DNA from: Candidatus Aminicenans sakinawicola JGI OTU-1
GTDB lineage: Bacteria > Acidobacteriota > Aminicenantia > Aminicenantales > Aminicenantaceae
Direction of reading: 5' to 3'
DNA length: 14,718 bases
NCBI GenBank assembly: GCA_000493965.1
Contig: AWNV01000026.1
Location: 27,157-41,874 of the forward strand
Shown here: positions 1-6,396 of the stretch, piece by piece
How positions within the stretch are numbered: position 1 is the first letter of the stretch
How the letters are laid out: each line of letters begins with the position of its first letter
The notes under the pieces: generated by a model
Seen by the model: the letters and a program-made list of their open reading frames with translations, nothing else
What the model was told of the DNA's origin: nothing
The model's database searches: none
Made by a program: the position numbers and the translations under genes

Positions 1-291
1 GAAGTTCCTGCACACACAGTTGCCCGGGCCAGAGTCATTGTTGATTCTTTATCTGCTGCTCTCTCAGAAGCAGGAGATTTGATTATTCCCCTTAATGAAA
101 AAAAGATTACAAAGTCTCACATCCAGGGCGAGATTGGGCAGGTCGCCGCAGGCCAGATCCCTGGCCGCCAGTCTGATAAAGAATTAACATTCTTTAAATC
201 TGTAGGAATTGCGTCCCAGGATGTGGCTGTAGGAGAATTGATCCTCCGCAATACAAAGAACTTAAATCTCGGCATCGACGTAGACCTGTAA
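1..291 (+). CDS. Ornithine cyclodeaminase/mu-crystallin family protein, C-terminal part (probable delta1-pyrroline-2-carboxylate reductase)
   Basis: The gene enters from the left edge; frame 1 is open from base 1 to TAA at 289-291, giving the last 96 residues of a family whose members are usually about 310-340 residues long. The visible part has the family's C-terminal signature: IVDS followed by an acidic stretch, then HIQGEIGQVAAGQIPGR and the segment ELTFFKSVGIASQDVAVGEL. The family is NAD(P)-dependent and cytoplasmic; members include ornithine cyclodeaminase, alanine dehydrogenase and pyrroline-2-carboxylate reductase. The substrate is inferred from the neighbour: the next gene starts 11 bases downstream and looks like trans-3-hydroxy-L-proline dehydratase, whose product is pyrroline-2-carboxylate. 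Reduction of that compound to L-proline by this family is a known second step. The family call is firm; the substrate is inference, and the Rossmann nucleotide-binding part lies outside the window. Confidence 0.88.
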   Translation, partial: EVPAHTVARARVIVDSLSAALSEAGDLIIPLNEKKITKSHIQGEIGQVAAGQIPGRQSDKELTFFKSVGIASQDVAVGELILRNTKNLNLGIDVDL

Positions 292-302
292 AGAGAATTA
301 TA

Positions 303-1331
303 ATGTTAACAAACTGGAAACCTCCGTCAAACTGGATAAGAATCAAAACAATTGATGCCCATTGTGGAGGAGAGCCCTTGCGTATTATTACGGGAGAGAT
401 GCCGAATCTTCAAGGGGAATCAATCCTTGCCAAACGCCGCTACGCAAAGGAGAACCTAGATCACCTTCGAAGAGCATTAATGTGGGAACCTAGAGGCCAT
501 GCAGATATGTACGGTTGCATTATGACAGAGCCCACTACGCCTGACGGTACAATCGGAGTAATTTTTATGCACAATGAAGGCTACAGCTCGATGTGTGGAC
601 ACGGCATCATTGGCCTGTCCAAAGTTGCTCTAGACACTGGTCTGATTAATATCGAAGGAGATAATCCTGTCATCAGGATAGATTCCCCCGCAGGACGTGT
701 TACTGCTACAGCATACAGACAGGATGGAAGGGTCAAAGAAGTATCTTTCCGAAATGTGCCTTCATTTGTCTATGCCCTGGATCAGGAAGTGAATGTCCCT
801 GGCATGGGTAGAATTACATATGATGTTGCATTTGGAGGGGCATTCTATGCATTCTGCAGGGCAGAAGACCTAGGATTGCATCTTATTCCTGATGAATTTT
901 CAAGGCTTATTGATGCAGGAATGCGCATCAAACATGCGGTTATGAAAAATCTCCCTATCCGCCATCCTTTTGAAGAAGACCTGAGTTTCCTCTACGGTAC
1001 GATATTTCTCGGTCCTCCTCAGAAAAAAAATCATCACAGCCGAAATGTGTGTATTTTTGCAGAAGGTGAAGTTGACCGAAGCCCTACTGGCACCGGTGTT
1101 AGTGCCAGGGCCGCATTGCATTTTGCCCGGCGAGAGATAAAAATACAGGAACCTTTTATTGTCGAAAGTATACTGGGGACATGCTTTAGAGGATGCGTTG
1201 TGGAGACAACCGAATTCGGTTCCTATAAAGCTGTAATTCCTGAGGTCACGGGCAGTGCCTATATAACGGGTTGCAATGAGTGGCTTATTGACCCGGACGA
1301 CCCGTTAAAGCATGGCTTTATATTACGATAA
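303..1331 (+). CDS. Proline racemase family protein, probable trans-3-hydroxy-L-proline dehydratase
   Basis: 342 residues, the normal length for the proline racemase family. The first catalytic region is present as MCGHG with Cys98. The second region, which in true racemases and 4-hydroxyproline epimerases reads DRSPCGTG, here reads DRSPTGTG with Thr262. A Cys/Thr pair is the known hallmark of trans-3-hydroxy-L-proline dehydratase, which removes water to give pyrroline-2-carboxylate; a single-base Cys is not needed for dehydration but is needed for two-base racemisation. Other family landmarks are DAHCGGEPLRI at 18-28 and GHADMYG at 65-71. ATG at 303 follows the upstream stop by 11 bases with a weak purine-rich ribosome site (aagagaa), so the two genes are probably co-transcribed. 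The upstream reductase would finish the route to L-proline. The family is certain, the dehydratase activity likely but not proven. Confidence 0.9.
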   Translation: MLTNWKPPSNWIRIKTIDAHCGGEPLRIITGEMPNLQGESILAKRRYAKENLDHLRRALMWEPRGHADMYGCIMTEPTTPDGTIGVIFMHNEGYSSMCGHGIIGLSKVALDTGLINIEGDNPVIRIDSPAGRVTATAYRQDGRVKEVSFRNVPSFVYALDQEVNVPGMGRITYDVAFGGAFYAFCRAEDLGLHLIPDEFSRLIDAGMRIKHAVMKNLPIRHPFEEDLSFLYGTIFLGPPQKKNHHSRNVCIFAEGEVDRSPTGTGVSARAALHFARREIKIQEPFIVESILGTCFRGCVVETTEFGSYKAVIPEVTGSAYITGCNEWLIDPDDPLKHGFILR

Positions 1332-1366
1332 TACAGGTTGCGCCTCAAAATAATTTAGTATTCTGT

Positions 1367-1389
1367 AATGATGTACTTTGTCATTTTTT
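1367..1389 (+). terminator. Weak terminator-like hairpin after the hydroxyproline genes
   Basis: The arms AATGA (1367-1371) and TCATT (1381-1385) can pair around a 9-base loop, and a run of six T follows (1384-1389). It lies 36 bases after the stop of the dehydratase gene. The stem is short and AT-rich, so this is only a candidate. Confidence 0.25.
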
Positions 1390-1493
1390 GTCAAGGATTG
1401 TCGCATCTCTGTGCCCGAAAATAAACCCCTCTTTCTTTAACTGTAGAAATTAAAACAAGTTACGATATGGCATGCAATTTGTTGTAAATACAT

Positions 1494-1667
1494 ATGGAAA
1501 TGAAAAAAAGAATAAAAAAGAATTTAAGAATTATAGGAATTTCTGCAATAATCTGTTCATGGATAACTCTGGGCTCAGTATGTGCTGATTTATCCGCAAT
1601 CTCCTTAATTGGCTTCTGCATCACAGCGGGGATGTCCGGTTTAACATTGATTGCACAAATGATCTAA
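1494..1667 (+). CDS. Small hydrophobic protein, 57 residues, hypothetical
   Basis: An ORF runs from ATG 1494 (alternative ATG at 1500) to TAA 1665-1667 in the 451-base gap between the dehydratase gene and the end of the SelB-like gene. The protein starts with a basic stretch (MEMKKRIKKN), then two hydrophobic segments at about residues 12-28 and 35-56, separated by the short CADLS. This pattern suits a small inner-membrane protein with two passes, or an export signal followed by a second segment. It contains three Cys. There is no good Shine-Dalgarno site in front of either start, and I do not recognise a family. The coding call rests on the membrane-protein-like composition only; a chance ORF in AT-rich DNA is possible. 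Confidence 0.4.
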   Translation: MEMKKRIKKNLRIIGISAIICSWITLGSVCADLSAISLIGFCITAGMSGLTLIAQMI

Positions 1668-1762
1668 AAGAGCAGGTTCGGAACCCTATTTCTTAAGACA
1701 AAAGCAGAAGGGAAGAGTGGTTTAGTCTATCCCAAACATCCAAAAGGAGCAACAGAAAAGAA

Positions 1763-1785
1763 TAAAGTTTTTGCCTTTAACTTTA
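1763..1785 (-). terminator. AT-rich hairpin at the end of the birA-coaX-selB operon
   Basis: On the minus strand the 7-base arms TAAAGTT (1785-1779) and AACTTTA (1769-1763) are perfect complements around a 9-base loop, followed by TTCTTTTC. The first arm includes the stop codon of the SelB-like gene. The position and trailing T-rich run suit a Rho-independent terminator, but the stem has only one G-C pair. Confidence 0.35.
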
Positions 1786-2865
1786 AAGAATCTCGCGAGA
1801 TACCCCTTTTCTCCTGGTCACACCCATCTGATCAAGTAGTTCTAGGAGAGGGATTGCATACTTTCTGCTGAGCCCGGTCATCTGTTTGAAATCTGAAACA
1901 CTCAGTTCTTTCTTGCCAGAATTTTGAATCTTCCATACTATCTCATCAATCCAGTGAGAATGAAGAAAAAAAGTGCCTTCCCTCTGCACAATCTTTCTTC
2001 TCTCGATAATAAGAGAAAGCAGTCTGTTAAGCTTTTTCGAGGAGAGGCGAAAGCGTTTCTTTAAATCTTCTAAAGAAATAGAACAAAACTCTCCTTTAAA
2101 AACCATCTTATCCAACTCCTCCAGGAGGTTTTCCTCTTCGGAAGACAAAGATACTTTAAAAGAAGAAAGGGCAACTAGATTTTCAAATCTTTTTATCTGC
2201 CCTGTGCTGGAAAGATATTTCATGGCAAGGGATAAAACTCGTTGATGCAGGTTAAATCTTTTTTTAATCCTTTCTAATGCAGCGCCAATTTCCGCAGGAT
2301 TCCTTTCATGGAATTTTTCAAGAAAAGAAAGTATTTCTTTGCACAAAAAGTCAAAGCACGAATGGGGCAATATAAAAAGGGGAGAAAAAGAGAGGACTTT
2401 GACCTTTCCCTCTTCTTCTAACTCTCGGCTTATTGCAAGAAGAAAACTCTTTGAGAATTGGAAAAAGTCGGTTGCTTCTCTTTCGCTTAGGCCCTTTATT
2501 CCATTTTCCATGGCCAGAGCAAAAAAAGCTTGTTTTTCATCTCCTAATAGCAGCTGGAGAAAAGAGAGCTTTTTCTTAACACTCTTCATGCTTGTTTTTG
2601 TGGAAAATGGATTAAGGATTTTCCCCTCTCCCAAGACTTGGAGGCTTCTTGCCTTCTGGATCTTGAACTTGTCCATCCATTTTAAGGAAATAGGTCGAAC
2701 CGAATATATGCAGGCAAAATAATGGCCATGTTCGCTTATTGGACATTTTTCATAAAATCTGATAGAAACTGGAATCTTTACTTTCTTTAAAAGCAACAAT
2801 CCATCGATAAACTCATTCTCTATGGACAAAGATAATTTGACAACAGCATCAAAACATGAGGTCAT
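1783..2865 (-). CDS. selB: SelB-like protein lacking the GTPase: domain III plus C-terminal winged-helix domain IV only
   Basis: About 360 residues; complete SelB proteins are usually about 600-640. Residues 4-88 match SelB domain III, including FKIQKARSLQVLGEGKILNP, the counterpart of the usual FVLRSYSPVRTIGGGRVLDP. The rest fits the four winged helices of domain IV, which bind the SECIS hairpin. The last module is diagnostic: TGLSRKYAIPLLELLD near 331-346, then GVTRRKG. The EF-Tu-like G domain and domain II are absent; the protein begins almost exactly at the domain III boundary. No G1 loop, DxxG or NKxD motif occurs here or in the upstream gene. AAAGGAG precedes TTG 2868 by 7 bases and ATG 2865 by 10, so the shortened form has its own translation signal; I chose the ATG. 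It is the last gene of the birA-coaX operon, 75 bases after the preceding stop. An inverted-repeat element end lies at 2905-2921. It could be a deletion remnant, half of a split SelB, or a stand-alone RNA-binding protein. Confidence 0.8.
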   Translation of the reverse strand: MTSCFDAVVKLSLSIENEFIDGLLLLKKVKIPVSIRFYEKCPISEHGHYFACIYSVRPISLKWMDKFKIQKARSLQVLGEGKILNPFSTKTSMKSVKKKLSFLQLLLGDEKQAFFALAMENGIKGLSEREATDFFQFSKSFLLAISRELEEEGKVKVLSFSPLFILPHSCFDFLCKEILSFLEKFHERNPAEIGAALERIKKRFNLHQRVLSLAMKYLSSTGQIKRFENLVALSSFKVSLSSEEENLLEELDKMVFKGEFCSISLEDLKKRFRLSSKKLNRLLSLIIERRKIVQREGTFFLHSHWIDEIVWKIQNSGKKELSVSDFKQMTGLSRKYAIPLLELLDQMGVTRRKGVSREIL

Positions 2866-2904
2866 CAAGTTTTATCTCCTTTTATCGGCCTCATCATAGT
2901 AGTT

Positions 2905-2921
2905 TTTATGAATAACCCAGG
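2905..2921 (+). repeat. Orphan right-type end of the inverted-repeat element
   Basis: TTTATGAATAACCCAGG matches the right end of copy A (TTTATGAATAATTCAGG, 5575-5591) at 15 of 17 positions. The two mismatches are changes seen at the other element ends (GG instead of AA when read from the other strand). Its interior side faces the start of the SelB-like gene 37 bases away. The 35 bases inward show only patchy likeness to the element (a TCGGC block, then extra bases), so this is a relic end rather than a full copy. A second, more diverged look-alike, CCTAGATTACCCATG on the minus strand, lies directly outside at 2926-2940. Confidence 0.5.
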
Positions 2922-2940
2922 TGGACATGGGTAATCTAGG

Positions 2941-3573
2941 TTAATAATAAAAAGGGGAAATATATGGAATCTTATACTTTTCCCTTAAATGCTTTACCAA
3001 TTTTACCCTAAAAATCCTGTCCAACTCATCTTTGTTCTTGACACGAAATTCTCCAAGAACATCTTTCCTGACTTTTTCTTTCTCTTCATCCGATGCATTT
3101 TGTACGAGTAATCCCTCGATTCGTTCTTCCTCTTGTTCAAGTTTGGCCTCATCAAAATCTTTTTGCAACTGATCTCTGTAAATTTGGGAATAAACTTCCC
3201 TTAAGTAATTCATGTTTTCAGGAATACAATTTAAAAATCTTCTAACTTCTTTTTTGACTCTTTTCTGTTTCTCAGTTCTGTCCTCAACCTTTCTTTTTTG
3301 CCCAACTCTTTTTTCCCTATGCTGTTCAAATGATTTTAATACACATGCATTACAGAAAGTGAGAGAAAAAATTTTCTTTTTCTTCCCTGGTTTCATCTTT
3401 ATGTTCTCAAAAGATTCCCTAATACCTTCCAAAGCCACTCGAAGAGGGATTCCTGTTTTTTCCCAGGTATCAATAAGGTCGAGTTCTTTTGACGAAAGGA
3501 AAAAAGGAGAACCGCGCTGTTCAAAGAAAAAGTGTGCAATAGTTTGAAAATATTGACTCCTTTTTCCTGTCAT
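2941..3573 (-). CDS. Conserved hypothetical protein between coaX and selB-like gene
   Basis: 210 residues, soluble, highly charged, no signal peptide or membrane segment. Residues 7-83 form the most family-like part: an aromatic helix (YFQTIAHFFFEQRGSPFFLSSKELDLI), then TWEKTGIPLRVALEGIRESFE, then LTFCNACVLKSFE. I recall similar segments in hypothetical proteins of other bacteria but know no function. Residues 84-115 are a basic linker rich in Lys/Arg/Glu, and 120-210 are predicted mostly helical, with an acidic patch (DEAKLEQEEERIE) and a basic end. The start overlaps the coaX stop as ATGA (3570-3573), the classic arrangement for translational coupling. The stop is 75 bases before the SelB-like ATG, and the gap contains the orphan element end. 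Function unknown. Confidence 0.82.
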   Translation of the reverse strand: MTGKRSQYFQTIAHFFFEQRGSPFFLSSKELDLIDTWEKTGIPLRVALEGIRESFENIKMKPGKKKKIFSLTFCNACVLKSFEQHREKRVGQKRKVEDRTEKQKRVKKEVRRFLNCIPENMNYLREVYSQIYRDQLQKDFDEAKLEQEEERIEGLLVQNASDEEKEKVRKDVLGEFRVKNKDELDRIFRVKLVKHLREKYKIPYISPFYY

Positions 3574-4337
3574 TCCCTATTCCTGTCGTGAATGATTCTG
3601 AGTCCTTCCAGGACCAGATTCGGCTCATGAAAATCAATGGACTCAATTTCCTGGCAGATCAAGGATGCATACCCTCCTGTGGCTATGACTTTAACACTTT
3701 CTCCAAGCTCTTTCTTAATCTTTTCTATAATATTTGAAACAAGGCCAATTGTGCCAAAATATAGGCCGGACTGCATGCTCGAAACCGTAGTGCGTCCTAT
3801 AGCTTTTGAGGGCTTTTTTATTTCTATGCGAGGCAATTTGGCAGTCTTGAGATAAAGAGCCTCGGCTGCGATTTGAACTCCAGGAGCAATAGAGCCGCCC
3901 AGATATTCTCCTGCGGAAGATACAGCATCAAAAGTTGTGGCTGTCCCGAAATCAACAATGATACAAGGCCCTCCGAACTTTGCAAAAGCTGCAACTGAGG
4001 AAACAATCCTGTCCGCCCCAACTTCTACCGGGTTTTCACAGAGGATAGACATGCCTGTTTTTAAACCAGGCCCGACAGTTAGTGCTTTAAGATGAAACAG
4101 ACTAAGGCTCAATTTTTGAAACGCAGGAGTCAAAGGAGGGACAACGCTTGAGATAATTACAGAATCTATCTCCCTCATCTTAAAATTTGATAGAGAAAAC
4201 AAGTTTAAGATGGTTATGCTATATTCGTCACAGGTTTTTTCTCTTTCTGATTTGACTTTCCAGTGTTTTATGAGTCTTTCCCCTTCGAAAACACCTATAA
4301 CAATATTCGTGTTCCCAATATCCACAGCTAAAAGCAT
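3570..4337 (-). CDS. coaX: Type III pantothenate kinase
   Basis: 255 residues, the usual CoaX length. It phosphorylates pantothenate with ATP as the first committed step of coenzyme A synthesis in the cytoplasm; the type III enzyme is not inhibited by CoA. The ASKHA-fold motifs are all visible: phosphate loop DIGNTN at 6-11, GADRI at 107-111 with the catalytic Asp109, DFGTATTFD at 129-137, and GGSIAPG at 147-153. ATG 4337 is one base after the birA stop, and GGAGG lies 6 bases upstream of it inside the birA tail, so start and operon structure are well supported. The next gene overlaps the stop by four bases. The birA-coaX pairing is common in bacteria and couples two cofactor functions. Nothing is missing or unusual in the sequence. 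Confidence 0.96.
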   Translation of the reverse strand: MLLAVDIGNTNIVIGVFEGERLIKHWKVKSEREKTCDEYSITILNLFSLSNFKMREIDSVIISSVVPPLTPAFQKLSLSLFHLKALTVGPGLKTGMSILCENPVEVGADRIVSSVAAFAKFGGPCIIVDFGTATTFDAVSSAGEYLGGSIAPGVQIAAEALYLKTAKLPRIEIKKPSKAIGRTTVSSMQSGLYFGTIGLVSNIIEKIKKELGESVKVIATGGYASLICQEIESIDFHEPNLVLEGLRIIHDRNRE

Positions 4338-4338
4338 T

Positions 4339-5094
4339 TTAATCCTCCGTCAATCCTGTTATTCTTTTTATGCGAGCGTCGTAGAAAGATGCATCCTTGC
4401 CCCCAATATTTAAAATTAAGCCGCCGTTAGTATCAATGCCATTATAAACTCCTGATATGTCTCCCATATCAGTTTCCATGACGATTTCCTTTCCAATAGG
4501 AACTACAGAATATTTCCGGAAGAGAACTGGTATTTCCCCAATATCCTTGTGTAAAAAGAGACTGTACCAATAGTTGAGAGCCTCTAAAACTTTTTCCAAT
4601 AAAATCTTCCTATCAATTTCCTTATTTGTAATGACCTCAAGAGAAATTGAGGATGAGCGGATTTCCCCAGGAAAATCTTGCTTCCGCTGGCTTATATTCA
4701 ATCCTATCCCAAGGATAACATAGTTGAGGTGGTTCCCCAGAAAGCTGCTCTCACAGAGAATACCCCCCAGTTTCCACTTCTGCCAGACCAAATCGTTGGG
4801 CCATTTGAGCAGAACACGGATTCCTGCTGTGTCACGGGTAGCATCACTCACAGCCATGCCTGCGGCAAGAGAAAGAAGCGATATGTTGGATTTTGGAGGA
4901 CGGAGAATAACAGACATATAGAGCCCTTTGCCCCTGGGGGAAAACCAAGCCCGCTGCTTCCTCCCTCTTCCTCTTGTCTGCGTTTCAGATACAACAACCG
5001 TCCCTTCAGTATCCCCTTTGAGAGCCATTTCTATTGCAAGGTCATTAGTAGAGGAACAGGTTTTTAATCTTATAATTTCATATCCAATTTTCAT
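4339..5094 (-). CDS. birA: Biotin--[acetyl-CoA-carboxylase] ligase, without DNA-binding domain
   Basis: 251 residues. It activates biotin with ATP and attaches it to the biotin carrier protein of carboxylases. The catalytic domain shows SSTND at 14-18, the biotinyl-AMP loop GRGRKQRAW at 42-50, KWPNDL at 97-102, KLGGILCE at 108-115 and GIGLN at 129-133; an SH3-like C-terminal domain follows from about 205. The N-terminal winged helix of E. coli BirA is absent, so this is a class I ligase that cannot repress the biotin operon by itself. It is the first gene of the minus-strand operon; ATG 5094 lies about 23 bases downstream of the predicted transcription start of a candidate promoter at 5124-5152. 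The ribosome site in front of the ATG is weak, which suggests a short leader and modest expression. Confidence 0.96.
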   Translation of the reverse strand: MKIGYEIIRLKTCSSTNDLAIEMALKGDTEGTVVVSETQTRGRGRKQRAWFSPRGKGLYMSVILRPPKSNISLLSLAAGMAVSDATRDTAGIRVLLKWPNDLVWQKWKLGGILCESSFLGNHLNYVILGIGLNISQRKQDFPGEIRSSSISLEVITNKEIDRKILLEKVLEALNYWYSLFLHKDIGEIPVLFRKYSVVPIGKEIVMETDMGDISGVYNGIDTNGGLILNIGGKDASFYDARIKRITGLTED

Positions 5095-5123
5095 TGATGC
5101 TCGCTTGAATGTTGTTTTTTACT

Positions 5124-5152
5124 ATTTTAAAGAAAATTATAATATGTAACAA
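5124..5152 (-). promoter_or_regulatory. Candidate sigma-70-type promoter for the birA operon
   Basis: Read on the minus strand: -35 TTGTTA (5152-5147), exactly 17 bases, then -10 TAAAAT (5129-5124). They match the consensus at 4 of 6 and 5 of 6 positions. The start point would be near 5117, about 23 bases before the birA ATG. The region is AT-rich, so chance matches are possible. The rest of 5153-5340 is AT-rich DNA in which I see no gene or clear signal. Confidence 0.42.
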
Positions 5153-5340
5153 GCAATCCTTTTATTGTGTGTAGAGTGCATTGGTATTCTAGTCGATTAC
5201 AGCTTATTATATGCTTTTTATGAGTATTTTAAATTATTCCATTAAACCTCTGGATAAAATTGCGCATAAATTAATTGAAAAATAAAAAAAAAGATTTATA
5301 ATACGCCTTTCAAAGTTAATTATTATTTTTATATAAATAA

Positions 5341-5591
5341 CCTGGGTTATTCACGAGTCGAGGTTGCTGCAGATGCAAGGCACAGAGCAGCTGTGGTCTT
5401 CCACCGCAAATGCCCTGTAACGAAGCAGATGCGGTAAGATCGGCTCGCCTGGAAGGTAAAGAGTGCCGATATAGAGGAAAAGAATTGCATGGGAAAAGAG
5501 TTAAATGTTATGCTGAAGGAAAAATCAACGTAACTGGCAGATATCATGAAAAACAAATATTGGTGTCGGCATAATTTATGAATAATTCAGG
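5341..5591 (+). mobile_element. MITE-like inverted-repeat element, copy A (251 bp)
   Basis: Left end CCTGGGTTATTCAC and right end (read from the other strand) CCTGAATTATTCAT form an imperfect terminal inverted repeat. The element is flanked by ATAA at 5337-5340 and ATAA at 5592-5595, a perfect 4-base target duplication. Copy B repeats the whole of it in the opposite orientation: the right half is highly similar, with a 3-base indel, while the left half is more diverged. The left half contains a stem-loop (5382-5419) that is imperfect in this copy. No reading frame is conserved between copies, so this is a non-autonomous element. The right end stops 22 bases before the start of the DUF2179 gene, so that gene's upstream region is element DNA. 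Confidence 0.75.
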
Positions 5592-5613
5592 ATAATTAAG
5601 TGATACAAGCAAG

Positions 5614-6216
5614 ATGAGTTTTGAGGTGTTTTTTGGCTCACAAATTTTTAAATTGGTTATTCTGCCATTATTAATATTTACTGCCCGGATTTTTGATGTC
5701 TCACTCGGGACAATACGCATAGTATTCATCTCTAAAGGATTTAAATATCTTGCTCCTATACTTGGCTTCTTTGAAGTCTTTATATGGCTTCTCGCTATCG
5801 GGCAAATCATGCAGAATCTGAATAATGTTTTTTGTTACATCGCCTATGCAGGCGGTTTTGCCATGGGGAATTTTGTTGGCATGCATATTGAAAAGAGGAT
5901 GGCAATAGGGTCCTTAATCATTCGCATTATAACCAATAAAGATTCATCTGAATTAATAAGCTTTCTAAAATCAAAGAATTATGGAATAACGAGCATTGAA
6001 GGCCACGGCATAAGAGGCAAAGTACATCTCCTTTACATGATTGTAAGACGGACTAATCTTGAGGATGTCATTGGAATCATCGAGAAATTTAATCCAAAAG
6101 CATTTTATTCGATAGAAGATGTCAGGTCGGTACGTGAAGGTATATTCCCTATAAGAAAGTCTTATTTTCTGACACATTACAAAGATCTCTTTCGATTTCG
6201 CCGAAAAGGCAAATAA
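5614..6216 (+). CDS. UPF0316/DUF2179-type membrane protein
   Basis: 200 residues. The N-terminal half holds three probable membrane segments at about 10-30, 44-64 and 72-90, with the family-like stretch FDVSLGTIRIVFISKG between the first two and GGFAMGNFVGMHIEKRMAIG after the third. Residues 100-175 form a soluble alpha/beta domain of the DUF2179 kind (IIRIITNKDSSELISFLKSKNYGITSIEGHG, then KVHLLYMIVRR). The C-terminus is strongly basic (RFRRKGK). The biochemical role of the family is unknown to me; DUF2179 also occurs at the C-terminus of YitT-type membrane proteins. ATG 5614 has only a poor ribosome site. It is transcribed alone, with copy A of the repeat element directly upstream and valS converging from the other side. 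Confidence 0.85.
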   Translation: MSFEVFFGSQIFKLVILPLLIFTARIFDVSLGTIRIVFISKGFKYLAPILGFFEVFIWLLAIGQIMQNLNNVFCYIAYAGGFAMGNFVGMHIEKRMAIGSLIIRIITNKDSSELISFLKSKNYGITSIEGHGIRGKVHLLYMIVRRTNLEDVIGIIEKFNPKAFYSIEDVRSVREGIFPIRKSYFLTHYKDLFRFRRKGK

Positions 6217-6396
6217 TACACACGACGATACTCCTATTGCTATATTCCGTTAAATTATTAAAGAATCAGTCAACTGTGTTGAAGTGGTCGGACCGATGGC
6301 AGTTCTCGGTGAATACCAGGTGCGATTAACTGTTAGTGATCATATAAGTTTCCTTTTTTCCATGCTGAGATGAATGAACAAAGTGAGGGATTTAGG

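Noticed and set aside
1791..1800. Perfect palindrome TCTCGCGAGA
   Set aside because: It lies within the last codons of the SelB-like gene (SREI) and has no partner sites; likely chance.
2339..2722. 127-codon open frame antisense to the SelB-like gene
   Set aside because: Opposite a frame with clear family motifs; treated as a shadow.
5410..5574. 54-codon open frame inside element copy A
   Set aside because: Copy B has TGA and TAA inside the same frame and copy C has two stops, so the frame is not conserved and coding is unlikely.
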